A stretch of 64,000 nucleotides of DNA from Paraburkholderia nodosa (GCF_001718195.1 NZ_MCNV01000008.1:1-64000), one strand, 5' to 3'. Positions 17,831 through 26,878 are shown, counted from the stretch's first letter. Notes: generated by a model not told the origin, from the sequence alone. A program made the numbers and translations.

Positions 17831-19027
17831 TCAAATCCCCAGAATCATCTGCGAGATGATGTTCTTCTGAATTTCGTTCGACCCGCCGTAGATCGACGTC
17901 TTGCGATAGTTGAAGTAGTACGCCGCGAGCGGGGCCGCGTCGTCGTCGCCGCCGGCCGCGTGTTCGTGCTCGCCCTCGAGGTAGGCCGGGTCGAACGGCG
18001 CTGCAAGCGGGCCGACCGCGTCGACCATCAGCTCGGTCAGCGCCTGCTGGATCTCCGTACCCTTGATCTTGAGCATCGACGCTTCGGGACCGGGGCCGCG
18101 TCCGCCCTCCGCGCTCGCGATCACGCGCTCGGCGGTCACTTCCAGCGCCATCAGCTCGATTTCTACGGCGGCCACGCGCGCCGCGAATACGGGATCTTCG
18201 AGCAGCGGTTTCCCATGCTTCTTCTGCCTGAGCGCGACGCCCTTGAGGAAGGCGAGCTCGCGGTTCGACGCGCCCACGCGCGCGATGCCCGTGCGCTCGT
18301 GGCCGAGCAGATACTTCGCGTAAGTCCAGCCGCGGTTCTCGTCACCGACGAGATTTTCGACCGGCACCTTCACGTCTTCGAAAAAGACTTCGTTGACCTC
18401 ATGGTCTTCATCGAGCGTGATGATCGGACGCACGGTGATGCCGGGCGTTTTCATGTCGATGAGGAGAAACGAGATGCCTTCCTGCTTCTTGGCCGCAGGA
18501 TCGGTGCGCACGAGGCAGAACATCATGTCGGCGTGCTGGCCGAGCGTGGTCCAGGTCTTCTGCCCGTTCACGACGTAGTGATCGCCTTCACGAACTGCGC
18601 GTGTACGCAACGATGCGAGGTCCGATCCCGAGCCCGGTTCGGAGTACCCCTGACACCACCAGTCTTCACCGGAAAGGATGCGCGGCAGATAGCGGCGCTT
18701 CTGGGCCTCGTTGCCGTACTTCATGAGCACGGGGGCGACCATCGACACGCCGAAGGGCAGCACCGGCGGCGCGCCGATGCGTCCGCACTCGGCGTCCCAG
18801 ATGTGGCGTTGCGCTTCGGTCCAGCCTGGGCCGCCCCATTGCGCGGGCCACGCGGGCGCGGACCAGCCCTTCTTGCCTAGCAGCTTGTGCCAGTTGGCAA
18901 TGTCGTCGCGCGAGAGGCGTTTGTGGTTGAGAACCTTGTCGCGCATCGCTTGAGGCAGATTGGCCTCGAGCCAGGCGCGGATTTCGGCGCGAAATGCGTC
19001 GTCAGCGGGGGTGTAGTCCAGATCCAT
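17831..19027 (-). CDS. Acyl-CoA dehydrogenase, large-subunit type
   Basis: 398 residues. SEPGSGSDLASLRT and NGQKTWTTLGQHAD are the FAD and substrate-site stretches, and KTSIYGGSNEIQKNIISQ is the C-terminal flavin motif. I do not see a GGxGxxxE catalytic Glu in the C domain: the corresponding part reads VGPLAAPFDP and then a Glu/Asp/His-rich insert. That is the pattern of PimC/FadE26-like subunits paired with a catalytic small subunit. ATG 19027 follows AGGAGA at good spacing; a TTG two codons upstream is less likely. Confidence 0.88.
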   Translation of the reverse strand: MDLDYTPADDAFRAEIRAWLEANLPQAMRDKVLNHKRLSRDDIANWHKLLGKKGWSAPAWPAQWGGPGWTEAQRHIWDAECGRIGAPPVLPFGVSMVAPVLMKYGNEAQKRRYLPRILSGEDWWCQGYSEPGSGSDLASLRTRAVREGDHYVVNGQKTWTTLGQHADMMFCLVRTDPAAKKQEGISFLLIDMKTPGITVRPIITLDEDHEVNEVFFEDVKVPVENLVGDENRGWTYAKYLLGHERTGIARVGASNRELAFLKGVALRQKKHGKPLLEDPVFAARVAAVEIELMALEVTAERVIASAEGGRGPGPEASMLKIKGTEIQQALTELMVDAVGPLAAPFDPAYLEGEHEHAAGGDDDAAPLAAYYFNYRKTSIYGGSNEIQKNIISQMILGI

Positions 19028-19093
19028 GCGCAATGTCTCCTGGCCGCGGCCGGTGCGAGCGAACCTCGCGGCGCGGCGAAGACCCGCATGGCG

Positions 19094-19528
19094 TTATTGC
19101 AGCGGACCCTTCAACGCGGCCGGAACCGGCAGCGGCATCACATCGATGCCTTCTTCGACGAGAGCTTGCGCATCGTCCGCGGAAGCGACTCCACGGATGT
19201 TGCGCGACGGCGCTTCGTTGTAGTGAATGCGCCGCGCCTCCTCGACGAAACGGTCGCCTACGTTCTCCGTCTTCTCGAGGACCTCGCGGATCACACGCAT
19301 CGCATGCGCCTGCCATTGCGCCGCCTGCTCGTGCGGCGACGCTTTCGGCGTTTCGCTCGCGCCGGACAGGTTCAGCCGGGGCGCGGACGGCAAGCGGGTC
19401 ACATGGGTGGCGCCGCACATCGGACATTCGACCAGCTTGCGGGACAGTTGCGACTCGAAGTCGTCAACCGAGGCGAACCAGCCTTCAAACCGATGGCCGT
19501 CTGGACACTGTAAATCGAGGACCTTCAT
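19094..19528 (-). CDS. DUF1178 family protein
   Basis: 144 residues of the proteobacterial DUF1178 family. It starts MKVLDLQCPDGHRFEGWF and has a second Cys pair (ECPMCGATH), so four Cys could form a zinc ribbon at about residues 8-45. A helical stretch follows. Function unknown. It is the first gene behind the operator-bearing promoter and lies 66 bases before the acyl-CoA dehydrogenase genes, so it is probably co-transcribed with them. Confidence 0.88.
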   Translation of the reverse strand: MKVLDLQCPDGHRFEGWFASVDDFESQLSRKLVECPMCGATHVTRLPSAPRLNLSGASETPKASPHEQAAQWQAHAMRVIREVLEKTENVGDRFVEEARRIHYNEAPSRNIRGVASADDAQALVEEGIDVMPLPVPAALKGPLQ

Positions 19529-19549
19529 GGGGAATCGAGGCTTGCGATG

Positions 19550-19577
19550 AGTTTAGCGCAAATCGTAAATTTGTGAA
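19550..19577 (-). promoter_or_regulatory. Promoter of the DUF1178-acyl-CoA dehydrogenase group
   Basis: On the minus strand TTCACA (19572-19577), 16 bases, then TAAACT (19550-19555). The palindrome at 19575-19586 overlaps the -35. Confidence 0.5.
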
Positions 19578-19586
19578 CGACCGTTC
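19575..19586. promoter_or_regulatory. Candidate TetR-type operator, site 2
   Basis: GAACGACCGTTC: the arms GAACG and CGTTC are perfectly symmetric around two bases, and TTTG / AAAA flanks extend the AT-rich context. It overlaps the -35 of the DUF1178 promoter. It matches site 1 at 9150-9161 in ten of twelve positions. Confidence 0.6.
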
Positions 19587-19708
19587 GAAAAAATTCCTGC
19601 GGCCAGCCACCGGGACTTTCCCGGGGGTTCGATTGTAGCGCCGCGCGGGCGGGCGCGCTGAAGGTGCTTCAGGTGTACCTGCGCTTGGGGTGCGCGTAGA
19701 AGCGACAA

Positions 19709-19731
19709 CGGCGGCCACAAGGGCCGCCGCT
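19709..19731 (-). terminator. Possible terminator after the Nudix gene
   Basis: A GCGGCC / GGCCGC stem around a five-base loop, 30 bases past the Nudix stop. It lacks a good T tract on the minus strand, so it may only be a 3' hairpin. Confidence 0.35.
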
Positions 19732-19759
19732 GCTCAGGAATTCGCTGCCGGGTAGCGTG

Positions 19760-20350
19760 TCAGCCCTGCTCAGCGTTCGCGAGCGGCCACGCGCCCGACA
19801 GCGCCTTTTCGAGCCAGAACGTGCCGATGATCGTCTTCACGTCGGTGATCTTGCCCGTGCGCACCCATTCGAGCAGTTCCGGAACCCTCGCCGTGAAGGT
19901 TTCGAGAAACTCGCCGTCGTCGAGTTGCGCCGCGCCCGCGGTCAGCCCGCGTGCGAGGTAAATGTCGATGAACTCGGTCGAGTACGAGATCACGGGATGG
20001 ATCTGCGCGAGATAGACATACTCGCGCGCCGTATAGCCCGTCTCCTCCTTGAGCTCGCGGATCGCACAGGCGAGCGCGCCCTCCTGCGGATCGAGCTTGC
20101 CTGCCGGGAATTCGGTCATCACACGCGAGAGCGGATAGCGGTACTGGCGCTCCATCAGCACGCGGCCGTCGTCGAACAGCGGGATGACCATCACCGCGCC
20201 AGGATGCTGCACGAACTCGCGCGTCGCATGCTTGCCGTCCGGCAGCGCAACGGTGTCGCGCTTCAGGGTAAGAAAATTACCGGCGTAGAGCGTCGTGCTT
20301 TCCACGCACGTCTCGGCGAGCGCCGGGTCGTGTTGATGATGTTCAGCCAT
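19760..20350 (-). CDS. Nudix hydrolase (ADP-ribose pyrophosphatase-like)
   Basis: 196 residues. The Nudix box reads GKLDPQEGALACAIRELKEETGY (about 84-106), with all required Gly, Glu and Arg-Glu-x2-Glu-Glu residues. PLSRVMTEFPAG upstream of it is typical of ADP-ribose/NDP-sugar pyrophosphatases, which split ADP-ribose to AMP and ribose 5-phosphate. Cytosolic. It follows the nuo operon after 126 bases, so it may be read from the same transcript. A functional tie through NADH breakdown products is inference. Confidence 0.9.
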   Translation of the reverse strand: MAEHHQHDPALAETCVESTTLYAGNFLTLKRDTVALPDGKHATREFVQHPGAVMVIPLFDDGRVLMERQYRYPLSRVMTEFPAGKLDPQEGALACAIRELKEETGYTAREYVYLAQIHPVISYSTEFIDIYLARGLTAGAAQLDDGEFLETFTARVPELLEWVRTGKITDVKTIIGTFWLEKALSGAWPLANAEQG

Positions 20351-20446
20351 AGTCAGCCTCGTGGGTGCTCAGGAAAATCTGGAAGCCGCGCGCGCGCCGC
20401 TTGAAGTGAAACCGGCCAGACTGCGGCCGGACTGCGGGTCGCACCG

Positions 20447-20474
20447 CGCGTGCCGGCCGCGGGCCGGCCACGCG
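20447..20474 (-). repeat. Strong GC hairpin at the 3' end of the nuo/DUF2818 message
   Basis: CGCGTG-CCGGCC / GGCCGG-C-CACGCG forms a 12-bp stem with one bulge, and it begins three bases after the DUF2818 stop on the minus strand. No T tract follows, so it is more likely a stabiliser or processing element than a terminator. Confidence 0.5.
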
Positions 20475-20476
20475 CG

Positions 20477-20779
20477 TCACGCCGGGCGGCGTTTGACGAG
20501 ATATTGCCAGGTGAAGCCGGGAAACGCGAACACGACAAAAAGACTGAAGGTGATCGCGTAGAACTGCCAGCCCTGGTCAAAACGATTGCCGGCGCGCGCC
20601 TCCAGCAGGAAGCCGAACGTACCGACCACAAAGTACAACACGATCATTTCAGCGATGCGAATCCACGCACTCTTCTTCGGTGCGCGAAGCGGCACCACGC
20701 CGAACAATCGCTGGTTGAGGAACGGCAGGTTGGCGCCCGCGAGCGCCAACAGCACGATGAACCAGCCCGCTGCTGACAT
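20477..20779 (-). CDS. DUF2818 family membrane protein
   Basis: 100 residues with three hydrophobic segments (about 5-22, 42-60 and 72-90). The DUF2818 family is found directly after nuoN in betaproteobacteria. Its start overlaps the nuoN stop by one base (TGATG). Function unknown. The fixed position suggests an accessory or assembly role for complex I, which is inference. Confidence 0.85.
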   Translation of the reverse strand: MSAAGWFIVLLALAGANLPFLNQRLFGVVPLRAPKKSAWIRIAEMIVLYFVVGTFGFLLEARAGNRFDQGWQFYAITFSLFVVFAFPGFTWQYLVKRRPA

Positions 20780-22251
20780 CAGAGCGGCAGCGTATGCGTG
20801 ACAGCCTGCAGGCAGATTGACATCAGCGGGCCAGGAATGATGCCCAGCAAGAGCACCGCCACGCCGTTGAGCGTGAGCAGCCCGCGGTTCAATGCGTGGC
20901 TCTCGATCGGTGCTTCGTCCTGCGGTGCGTCGAAGTACATCAGCTTGACGATACGCAGGTAGTAGAACGCGCCGAACAGCGACGTAACCACGGCGAGCAC
21001 GGCAAGCCACGTGAGGCCCGCGTTCATGGTCGCTTCGAGCACGGCGAGCTTCGCGTAGAAGCCGACGGTCGGCGGAATGCCGGCGAGCGAGAACATCATG
21101 AGCATCATCACGAACGCGAACACCGGGTTGCGCTGGTTCAGGCCCTTGAAGTCGTCGATCGTTTCCGCTTCGAAATCGCGGCGGGACAGCAGCATGACGA
21201 TGCCGAACGCGCCGAGCGTCGTGATCAGATAGACGATGCTGTAGAACATGGCCGAGCTGTATGCGCTGGCCGCGCCCGTCGCCTTGTTGTCGACGATGCC
21301 GGCGAGCAGGCCGAGCAGCACGAAGCCCATGTTCGAGATGGCCGAGTACGCGAGCATGCGCTTGATGTTGCGCTGGACGATACCCGTGATGTTGCCGACG
21401 ATCATCGAGAGTGCCGCGAGGATGATCAGCATCTCCTGCCAGTCCACTGCCAGCGGCAGCAGGCCCATCACCAGGAAGCGCACGGCCCAGGCGAATGCCG
21501 CGACCTTCGGGCCGCCGCCGGTCAGCAGCGTCATGGCCGTAGGCGCGCCTTGATAGACGTCGGGCACCCACATGTGGAACGGCACCGCACCCATCTTGAA
21601 CGCCACGCCGGCGACGATGAACACCACGCCGAACAGCAGGACGATATCGTTGATGTGGCCCGAAGCCACGGCCTTGAACACTTCGTTCAGCTCGAGCGAG
21701 CCGGTCGCGCCGTACAGCATCGAGATGCCGTAGAGCAGGAAGCCCGAAGCGAGCGCACCCAGCACGTAGTACTTCATGGCCGCTTCGTTCGACTGTGCCG
21801 CGTTACGGCGCAGTGCGATGACCGCGTAGAGCGAGAGCGACATCAGCTCGAGGCCGAGGTACAGCGTGAGGAAGTTGTTGCCCGAGATCATCGTGAGCTG
21901 GCCGAGCAGCGAGAACAGGCCAAGCAGGAAGAACTCGCCCCGGAACATGTCGCGGTCTTCGAGGTACTTGCGCGAGTACACGATCGACACGGCGTAGCCG
22001 AGCGTGACCACCGCCTTCATGGCGCTCGCGAACGGATCGACCACGTACATGCGCGTGAAGTAGTAGTACACGTGCGGATCGAACGCGTCCACCGCGAACC
22101 AGATACCGGCTATGACCGTGGTCAGCAGCGCGATGAAGTAGGTCGTGCGCCGGCCTTCAGGTCCGGTGAACGTGTCGTTGAGCCACGCGACGACGAGGCC
22201 GGTCATCACCAGGCCGTCGGGCAGCAGAGCGTACATAGGGGCGTTTGGCAT
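20779..22251 (-). CDS. nuoN: NADH-quinone oxidoreductase subunit N
   Basis: 490 residues, about 14 membrane segments. One of three antiporter-like, proton-pumping subunits of the complex I membrane arm. MGAVPFHMWVPDVYQGAPTA is the hallmark loop, with Lys/Glu charges buried in segments (GLELMSLSLYA). Start MPNAPMYALLPD as in relatives. Last structural nuo gene. Confidence 0.96.
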   Translation of the reverse strand: MPNAPMYALLPDGLVMTGLVVAWLNDTFTGPEGRRTTYFIALLTTVIAGIWFAVDAFDPHVYYYFTRMYVVDPFASAMKAVVTLGYAVSIVYSRKYLEDRDMFRGEFFLLGLFSLLGQLTMISGNNFLTLYLGLELMSLSLYAVIALRRNAAQSNEAAMKYYVLGALASGFLLYGISMLYGATGSLELNEVFKAVASGHINDIVLLFGVVFIVAGVAFKMGAVPFHMWVPDVYQGAPTAMTLLTGGGPKVAAFAWAVRFLVMGLLPLAVDWQEMLIILAALSMIVGNITGIVQRNIKRMLAYSAISNMGFVLLGLLAGIVDNKATGAASAYSSAMFYSIVYLITTLGAFGIVMLLSRRDFEAETIDDFKGLNQRNPVFAFVMMLMMFSLAGIPPTVGFYAKLAVLEATMNAGLTWLAVLAVVTSLFGAFYYLRIVKLMYFDAPQDEAPIESHALNRGLLTLNGVAVLLLGIIPGPLMSICLQAVTHTLPL

Positions 22252-22276
22252 GATCTTTTGTTCCTCCGCTCGGGTA

Positions 22277-23776
22277 TTACTGTGACAGCGGCAGTTTCGA
22301 CACTGCGACGTGGGAGAGGAGGTTTTCCACGGAAACGTGCATCACATCGGTAAAGGGCTTCGGGTAGACGCCCATGAAAAGCGTAAACAGTGCGAGTACT
22401 CCGAGAATGAAGTATTCGCGACCGTTAATGTCCTTCAGCTCGCGAACATGGTCATTCGCAACGGCGCCGAAATACACCCGCTTGTACATCCACAACGTAT
22501 AGGCCGCGCCCAGGATCAGCGTGAACGCCGCCCCGAATGCGATCCAGAAGTTGTACTTCACGGCCGCCAGAATCACCATGAATTCGCCGACGAATCCCGA
22601 GGTGCCCGGCAGACCGCAGTTGGCCATCGCGAACAGCATGACCAGCGCCGCGAACTTCGGCATGGTGTTGACCACACCGCCGTAATCCGCGATATCGCGT
22701 GTGTGCATGCGGTCATACAGCACGCCGATGCACAGGAACATGGCGCCCGAGACGAAACCGTGCGAGATCATCTGGATGATCCCGCCTTCCATCGCGAGCT
22801 GGCTCGATTCGCCGAACATAAAGAAGCCGAGCGTGACGAAGCCCATGTGGGCAATCGACGAGTACGCGACCAGCTTCTTCATGTCCGCCTGCACCATCGC
22901 CACGAGGCCGATGTAAATCACAGCGATCAGGGACAGCGTGATGATGACCGGCGCCAGGTAGTGGCTCGCGTCCGGCGTGACCGGCAGCGAGAAACGCAGG
23001 AAACCGTACGCACCGAGCTTGAGCATGATCGCGGCCAGCACGACCGAGCCGCCCGTGGGCGCTTCGACGTGCGCGTCCGGCAACCACGTGTGGACCGGCC
23101 ACATCGGCACCTTGACCGCGAACGCGAAGAAGAACGCGATGAACAGCAGGATTTGCGGCGTCATGGCGATCTTCGCGGCCTGCCAGGTGGCGAGGTCGAA
23201 GGTCCCGGTAATGCGGTACAGGTACAGCAACGCGACCAGCATGAGCAGCGAGCCGGCCAGCGTGTAAAGAAAGAACTTGAATGCTGCATACACGCGGTTC
23301 GGGCCGCCCCACACACCGATGATGATGTACATCGGAATGAGCGTGGCTTCGAAGAACACGTAGAACAGCAGACCGTCGGCGGCGCAGAAAACGCCGATCA
23401 TGATGCCCGACAGGATGAGGAACGACGCGTAATACTGCGCGACGTTCTTCGTGATGACCTGCCAGCCCGCGATCACGACGATCACGGTGATGAGTGCCGT
23501 CAGCACGACGAACCACATCGCGATGCCGTCGACGCCCAGGTGATACGCAATATTGAACCGCTCGATCCAGACCGCCTTCTCCTCGAACTGCAGGGAAGCC
23601 GTGCTCGTATCGAAGCCCGCAACGAGCGGAAGGGTGACGAGGAAACTAAGCACCGAACCAATGAGTGCGAGCCAGCGGTCCGCACTCGGGTTCCGACGGG
23701 AACCCACTACAAGAACGATGATGCCGAATACGATCGGCATCCATATCGCAATACTGAGAATCGGAGTTGCGTGCAT
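22277..23776 (-). CDS. nuoM: NADH-quinone oxidoreductase subunit M
   Basis: 499 residues, about 14 membrane segments, antiporter-like proton-pumping subunit. FAFAVKVPMWPVHTWLPDAH and the Glu of FFEATLIPMYIIIGVWGG are conserved. The start was placed at MHATPILSIAIWMPIVFG; a longer open frame on the 5' side overlaps nuoL and was rejected. Confidence 0.96.
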   Translation of the reverse strand: MHATPILSIAIWMPIVFGIIVLVVGSRRNPSADRWLALIGSVLSFLVTLPLVAGFDTSTASLQFEEKAVWIERFNIAYHLGVDGIAMWFVVLTALITVIVVIAGWQVITKNVAQYYASFLILSGIMIGVFCAADGLLFYVFFEATLIPMYIIIGVWGGPNRVYAAFKFFLYTLAGSLLMLVALLYLYRITGTFDLATWQAAKIAMTPQILLFIAFFFAFAVKVPMWPVHTWLPDAHVEAPTGGSVVLAAIMLKLGAYGFLRFSLPVTPDASHYLAPVIITLSLIAVIYIGLVAMVQADMKKLVAYSSIAHMGFVTLGFFMFGESSQLAMEGGIIQMISHGFVSGAMFLCIGVLYDRMHTRDIADYGGVVNTMPKFAALVMLFAMANCGLPGTSGFVGEFMVILAAVKYNFWIAFGAAFTLILGAAYTLWMYKRVYFGAVANDHVRELKDINGREYFILGVLALFTLFMGVYPKPFTDVMHVSVENLLSHVAVSKLPLSQ

Positions 23777-23799
23777 GCGTTTCCTCGCCTTATTTTGCC

Positions 23800-25845
23800 T
23801 TATTTGCCGCCGAGCGTTACAAACAGGGTAAGGAGGCCAAGCATGCCAATGATCATGGCAAATGCGTAGTGGTAGATATAGCCGGATTGCAGGAAACGAA
23901 TGACAGTTGCAAACCAGCCGATAAACTTGGCGCTCCCGTTTACGACGCCGTCGATCACGACGACATCGCCCTCCTTCCACAGACCGCGACCGATCGCGAC
24001 GGCTCCGCGAGCGAAGACAATTTCGTTGATCTTGTCGAGGTAATACGCGTTTGCCAGCAGCTTGTAGACCGGCGAGAAAGTGCGCGACACGACGGCCGGC
24101 AGTTCCGGGCGCTTCATGTAGAAGAACCACGCCACCACCACACCCGCGAGTGCGAGCCACACCGGCAGACCCGAGAACGCATGCGCGCCCATCGCGGCCC
24201 AGCCCTGGAATTCCTTGCCCATCTCCGCGAGCGCTTCGTGGTTCTCGCCAACGAAGATGACGTTCTGGAACGCCACGCCATGCGAGAAGAAGTCACCGAA
24301 GAGCAGCGGCTGGATCGCGAACGCACCGGCGATCACCGAGGGAATCGCGAGCAGAACGAGCGGCACCCAGATGACCCACGGCGACTCGTGCGGCACGTGC
24401 ACGTGGTGTTCGTCGTGGCCATGATCGCCATGACCGTGGGCTGCTTCGATCGCCATCGGCGATTCCGGATGCTTCGGACCGCGGAAGCGCTCTTCACCGT
24501 GGAACACGAGGAAGTACATGCGGAACGAATAGAGCGCCGTGACGAACACGCTCGCGACCACCGCGAAGTACGCGAAGCCCGAACCCGGCAGGTGCGAGAG
24601 CTTCACGGCATCGATGATCGAATCCTTCGAGTAGAAGCCCGAGAAGAACGGCGTGCCGATCAGCGCGAGCGAACCGATGAGCGACGTGATCCACGTGATG
24701 GGCATGTACTTGCGCAGGCCGCCCATGTTGCGCATGTCCTGATCGTGGTGCATGCCGATGATGACCGAGCCCGCGCCGAGGAACAGCAGCGCCTTGAAGA
24801 ACGCGTGGGTCATCAGGTGGAAGATCGCCACCGGATAAGCCGACACGCCGAGCGCCACCGTCATGTAGCCGAGCTGCGAGAGCGTGGAGTAAGCCACCAC
24901 ACGCTTGATGTCGTTCTGGACCACGCCGAGGAAGCCCATGAAGAGCGCGGTAATGGCGCCGATCACGACGATGAACGACAGTGCGGCTTCCGAGAGTTCG
25001 AACAGCGGCGACATGCGCGCGACCATGAAGATACCGGCCGTCACCATGGTTGCCGCGTGAATCAGCGCGGAGATCGGCGTCGGGCCTTCCATCGAGTCCG
25101 GGAGCCAGACGTGCAGCGGGAACTGCGCCGACTTACCCATCGCGCCGATGAAGAGGCAGATACACGCAACGGTGAGCAGGTTCCACGAGGTGCCCGGGAA
25201 CGTCAGCGCGGCGATTTCATGACCCTTCGCGAAGATGTCGTTGTAGTTCAGCGAGCCGCCGAACGCGAGCAACAGGCCAATACCGAGCAGGAAGCCGAAG
25301 TCGCCCACGCGGTTCACGAGGAACGCCTTCATGTTCGCGTAGATCGCGCTTTCACGCTTGAAGTAGAAGCCGATCAGCAGGTACGAGACGAGACCGACTG
25401 CTTCCCAGCCGAAGAACAGCTGCAGGAAGTTGTTGCTCATCACGAGCATCAGCATCGAGAACGTGAAGAGCGCGATGTACGAGAAGAAGCGCTCGTAGCC
25501 CTCTTCTTCCGCCATGTAGCCGATCGTGTAGATGTGCACCATCAGCGACACGAAGGTCACGACGACCATCATGAGCGCAGTCAGCGAGTCGATGAGGAAG
25601 CCGACTTCGAACTTCAGGCTGCCAACCGACATCCATTCGTAGACCGTCGCGTTGAAGCTCGCGCCGCCCATCACGTCGAAGAGCGTGATGCACGACAGCA
25701 CGAACGCAATCGCGACGCCGAGAATGGTCACCGTATGCGCGCCCGCGCGCCCGATCGTTTTGCCAAAGAGACCGGCAATCAGGGAACCGGCGAGAGGAGC
25801 CAGCGGGATCGCCAGCAGAAGAGTTTCGTTGAGAGTCGTTGCCAT
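23800..25845 (-). CDS. nuoL: NADH-quinone oxidoreductase subunit L
   Basis: 681 residues, the longest membrane-arm subunit: about 16 membrane segments with the C-terminal lateral helix that runs along NuoM and NuoN. SAQFPLHVWLPDSMEGPTPI and GWEAVGLVSYLLIGFY are family motifs. A His-rich loop (GHGDHGHDEHHVHVPHE, about 472-488) is present between late helices. It might bind metal ions, but such loops vary in this family. Confidence 0.96.
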   Translation of the reverse strand: MATTLNETLLLAIPLAPLAGSLIAGLFGKTIGRAGAHTVTILGVAIAFVLSCITLFDVMGGASFNATVYEWMSVGSLKFEVGFLIDSLTALMMVVVTFVSLMVHIYTIGYMAEEEGYERFFSYIALFTFSMLMLVMSNNFLQLFFGWEAVGLVSYLLIGFYFKRESAIYANMKAFLVNRVGDFGFLLGIGLLLAFGGSLNYNDIFAKGHEIAALTFPGTSWNLLTVACICLFIGAMGKSAQFPLHVWLPDSMEGPTPISALIHAATMVTAGIFMVARMSPLFELSEAALSFIVVIGAITALFMGFLGVVQNDIKRVVAYSTLSQLGYMTVALGVSAYPVAIFHLMTHAFFKALLFLGAGSVIIGMHHDQDMRNMGGLRKYMPITWITSLIGSLALIGTPFFSGFYSKDSIIDAVKLSHLPGSGFAYFAVVASVFVTALYSFRMYFLVFHGEERFRGPKHPESPMAIEAAHGHGDHGHDEHHVHVPHESPWVIWVPLVLLAIPSVIAGAFAIQPLLFGDFFSHGVAFQNVIFVGENHEALAEMGKEFQGWAAMGAHAFSGLPVWLALAGVVVAWFFYMKRPELPAVVSRTFSPVYKLLANAYYLDKINEIVFARGAVAIGRGLWKEGDVVVIDGVVNGSAKFIGWFATVIRFLQSGYIYHYAFAMIIGMLGLLTLFVTLGGK

Positions 25846-25859
25846 AAAGTCAGCCTGCC

Positions 25860-26165
25860 TTAGCCTTTGAGCTGATCGAGATCCTCGACATTGATCGTGT
25901 CGAGGCTGCGGAACAGGGTCACAAGAATAGCCAGACCAATTGCAGCTTCCGCCGCCGCAACTGTAAGCACGAAGAACACGAAAATCTGTCCGTGAACGTC
26001 ACCGAGGTAATGCGAGAACGCGACAAAGTTCGTGTTCACCGCTAACAGCATCAGCTCAATCGCCATCAGGATGATGATGACGTTGCGCCGATTCAAAAAG
26101 ATTCCGACGATCGAGATCGCAAAAAGGATCGCGCCGAGGACGAGGTAATGGGCCAGTGTCAGCAT
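25860..26165 (-). CDS. nuoK: NADH-quinone oxidoreductase subunit K
   Basis: 101 residues with three membrane helices. The conserved membrane Glu residues of the proton channel are in IAIEL-type ([11 protein letters not shown]) and [11 protein letters not shown] stretches. It lies 14 bases upstream of nuoL and 17 downstream of nuoJ. Confidence 0.96.
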
Positions 26166-26182
26166 GGTTCGCTCCTTCGCGC

Positions 26183-26878
26183 TTAGCTCTTCGTTGCCGG
26201 TGCGGCCGGCGCGGCGCCCGCCGCGGGCGCAGCCCCGGCTTCGGCTTGCGCCGGTTCCGCGGGCTCCGGCACTTCCACGACGGCCTGCATCTTCACGAGG
26301 CGCACGCGGTCCTGACGACGCACGTTGACCTGCTTCGATACGTCCTGACGCTTCGAGTCCTTCGGCTCGCGCACCGTGAGCGCGATGGCCGCGACGATCG
26401 CCACCAGCAGCACGAGGCCGGCGACTTCGAAGGCGAAGATGTAGTCGGTGTAGATGATCTTGCCGATCAGGTGTGCGTTCGAGATCGCGGCGGCGGCAGC
26501 CGGCGTGGTATCGGGCACCGGCGCGCTCGTCGCGCCGAAGCCGTGCCACAGGATCAGCGCGGTTTCGACCACGATGATCGCGCCCACGATGGTCGCCACC
26601 GGGATGAAGCGCTTGAAGTCGCGGCTCAGCACGTCGATGTTGATGTCCAGCATCATCACCACGAACAGGAACAGCACCATCACCGCGCCCACGTAGACGA
26701 GCACCAGCAGGATCGCGAGGAATTCGGCCTCGAGCAGCATCCAGATCGCGGCCGCGTTGAAGAACGCGAGCACGAGGAAGAGCGCAGACGCGACAGGATT
26801 GCGCGAAGTGATCACCTTCAGCCCTGACAGCGTGAGCAGCAGCGCGAAGATGTAGAACAGGACGGTCGTGAATTCCAT
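26183..26878 (-). CDS. nuoJ: NADH-quinone oxidoreductase subunit J
   Basis: 231 residues, five membrane segments ([18 protein letters not shown] is the pi-bulge helix), then a cytoplasmic Ala/Pro-rich tail of about 35 residues that is not needed for the fold. It is separated from nuoI by 175 bases, the widest gap in the operon. Confidence 0.95.

Noticed and set aside
20896..25863. Plus-strand ORFs of 485, 519 and 698 codons opposite nuoN, nuoM and nuoL
   Set aside because: Extremely His/Arg/Glu-rich composition, the typical complement of membrane-protein codons. nuo genes on the other strand are certain.
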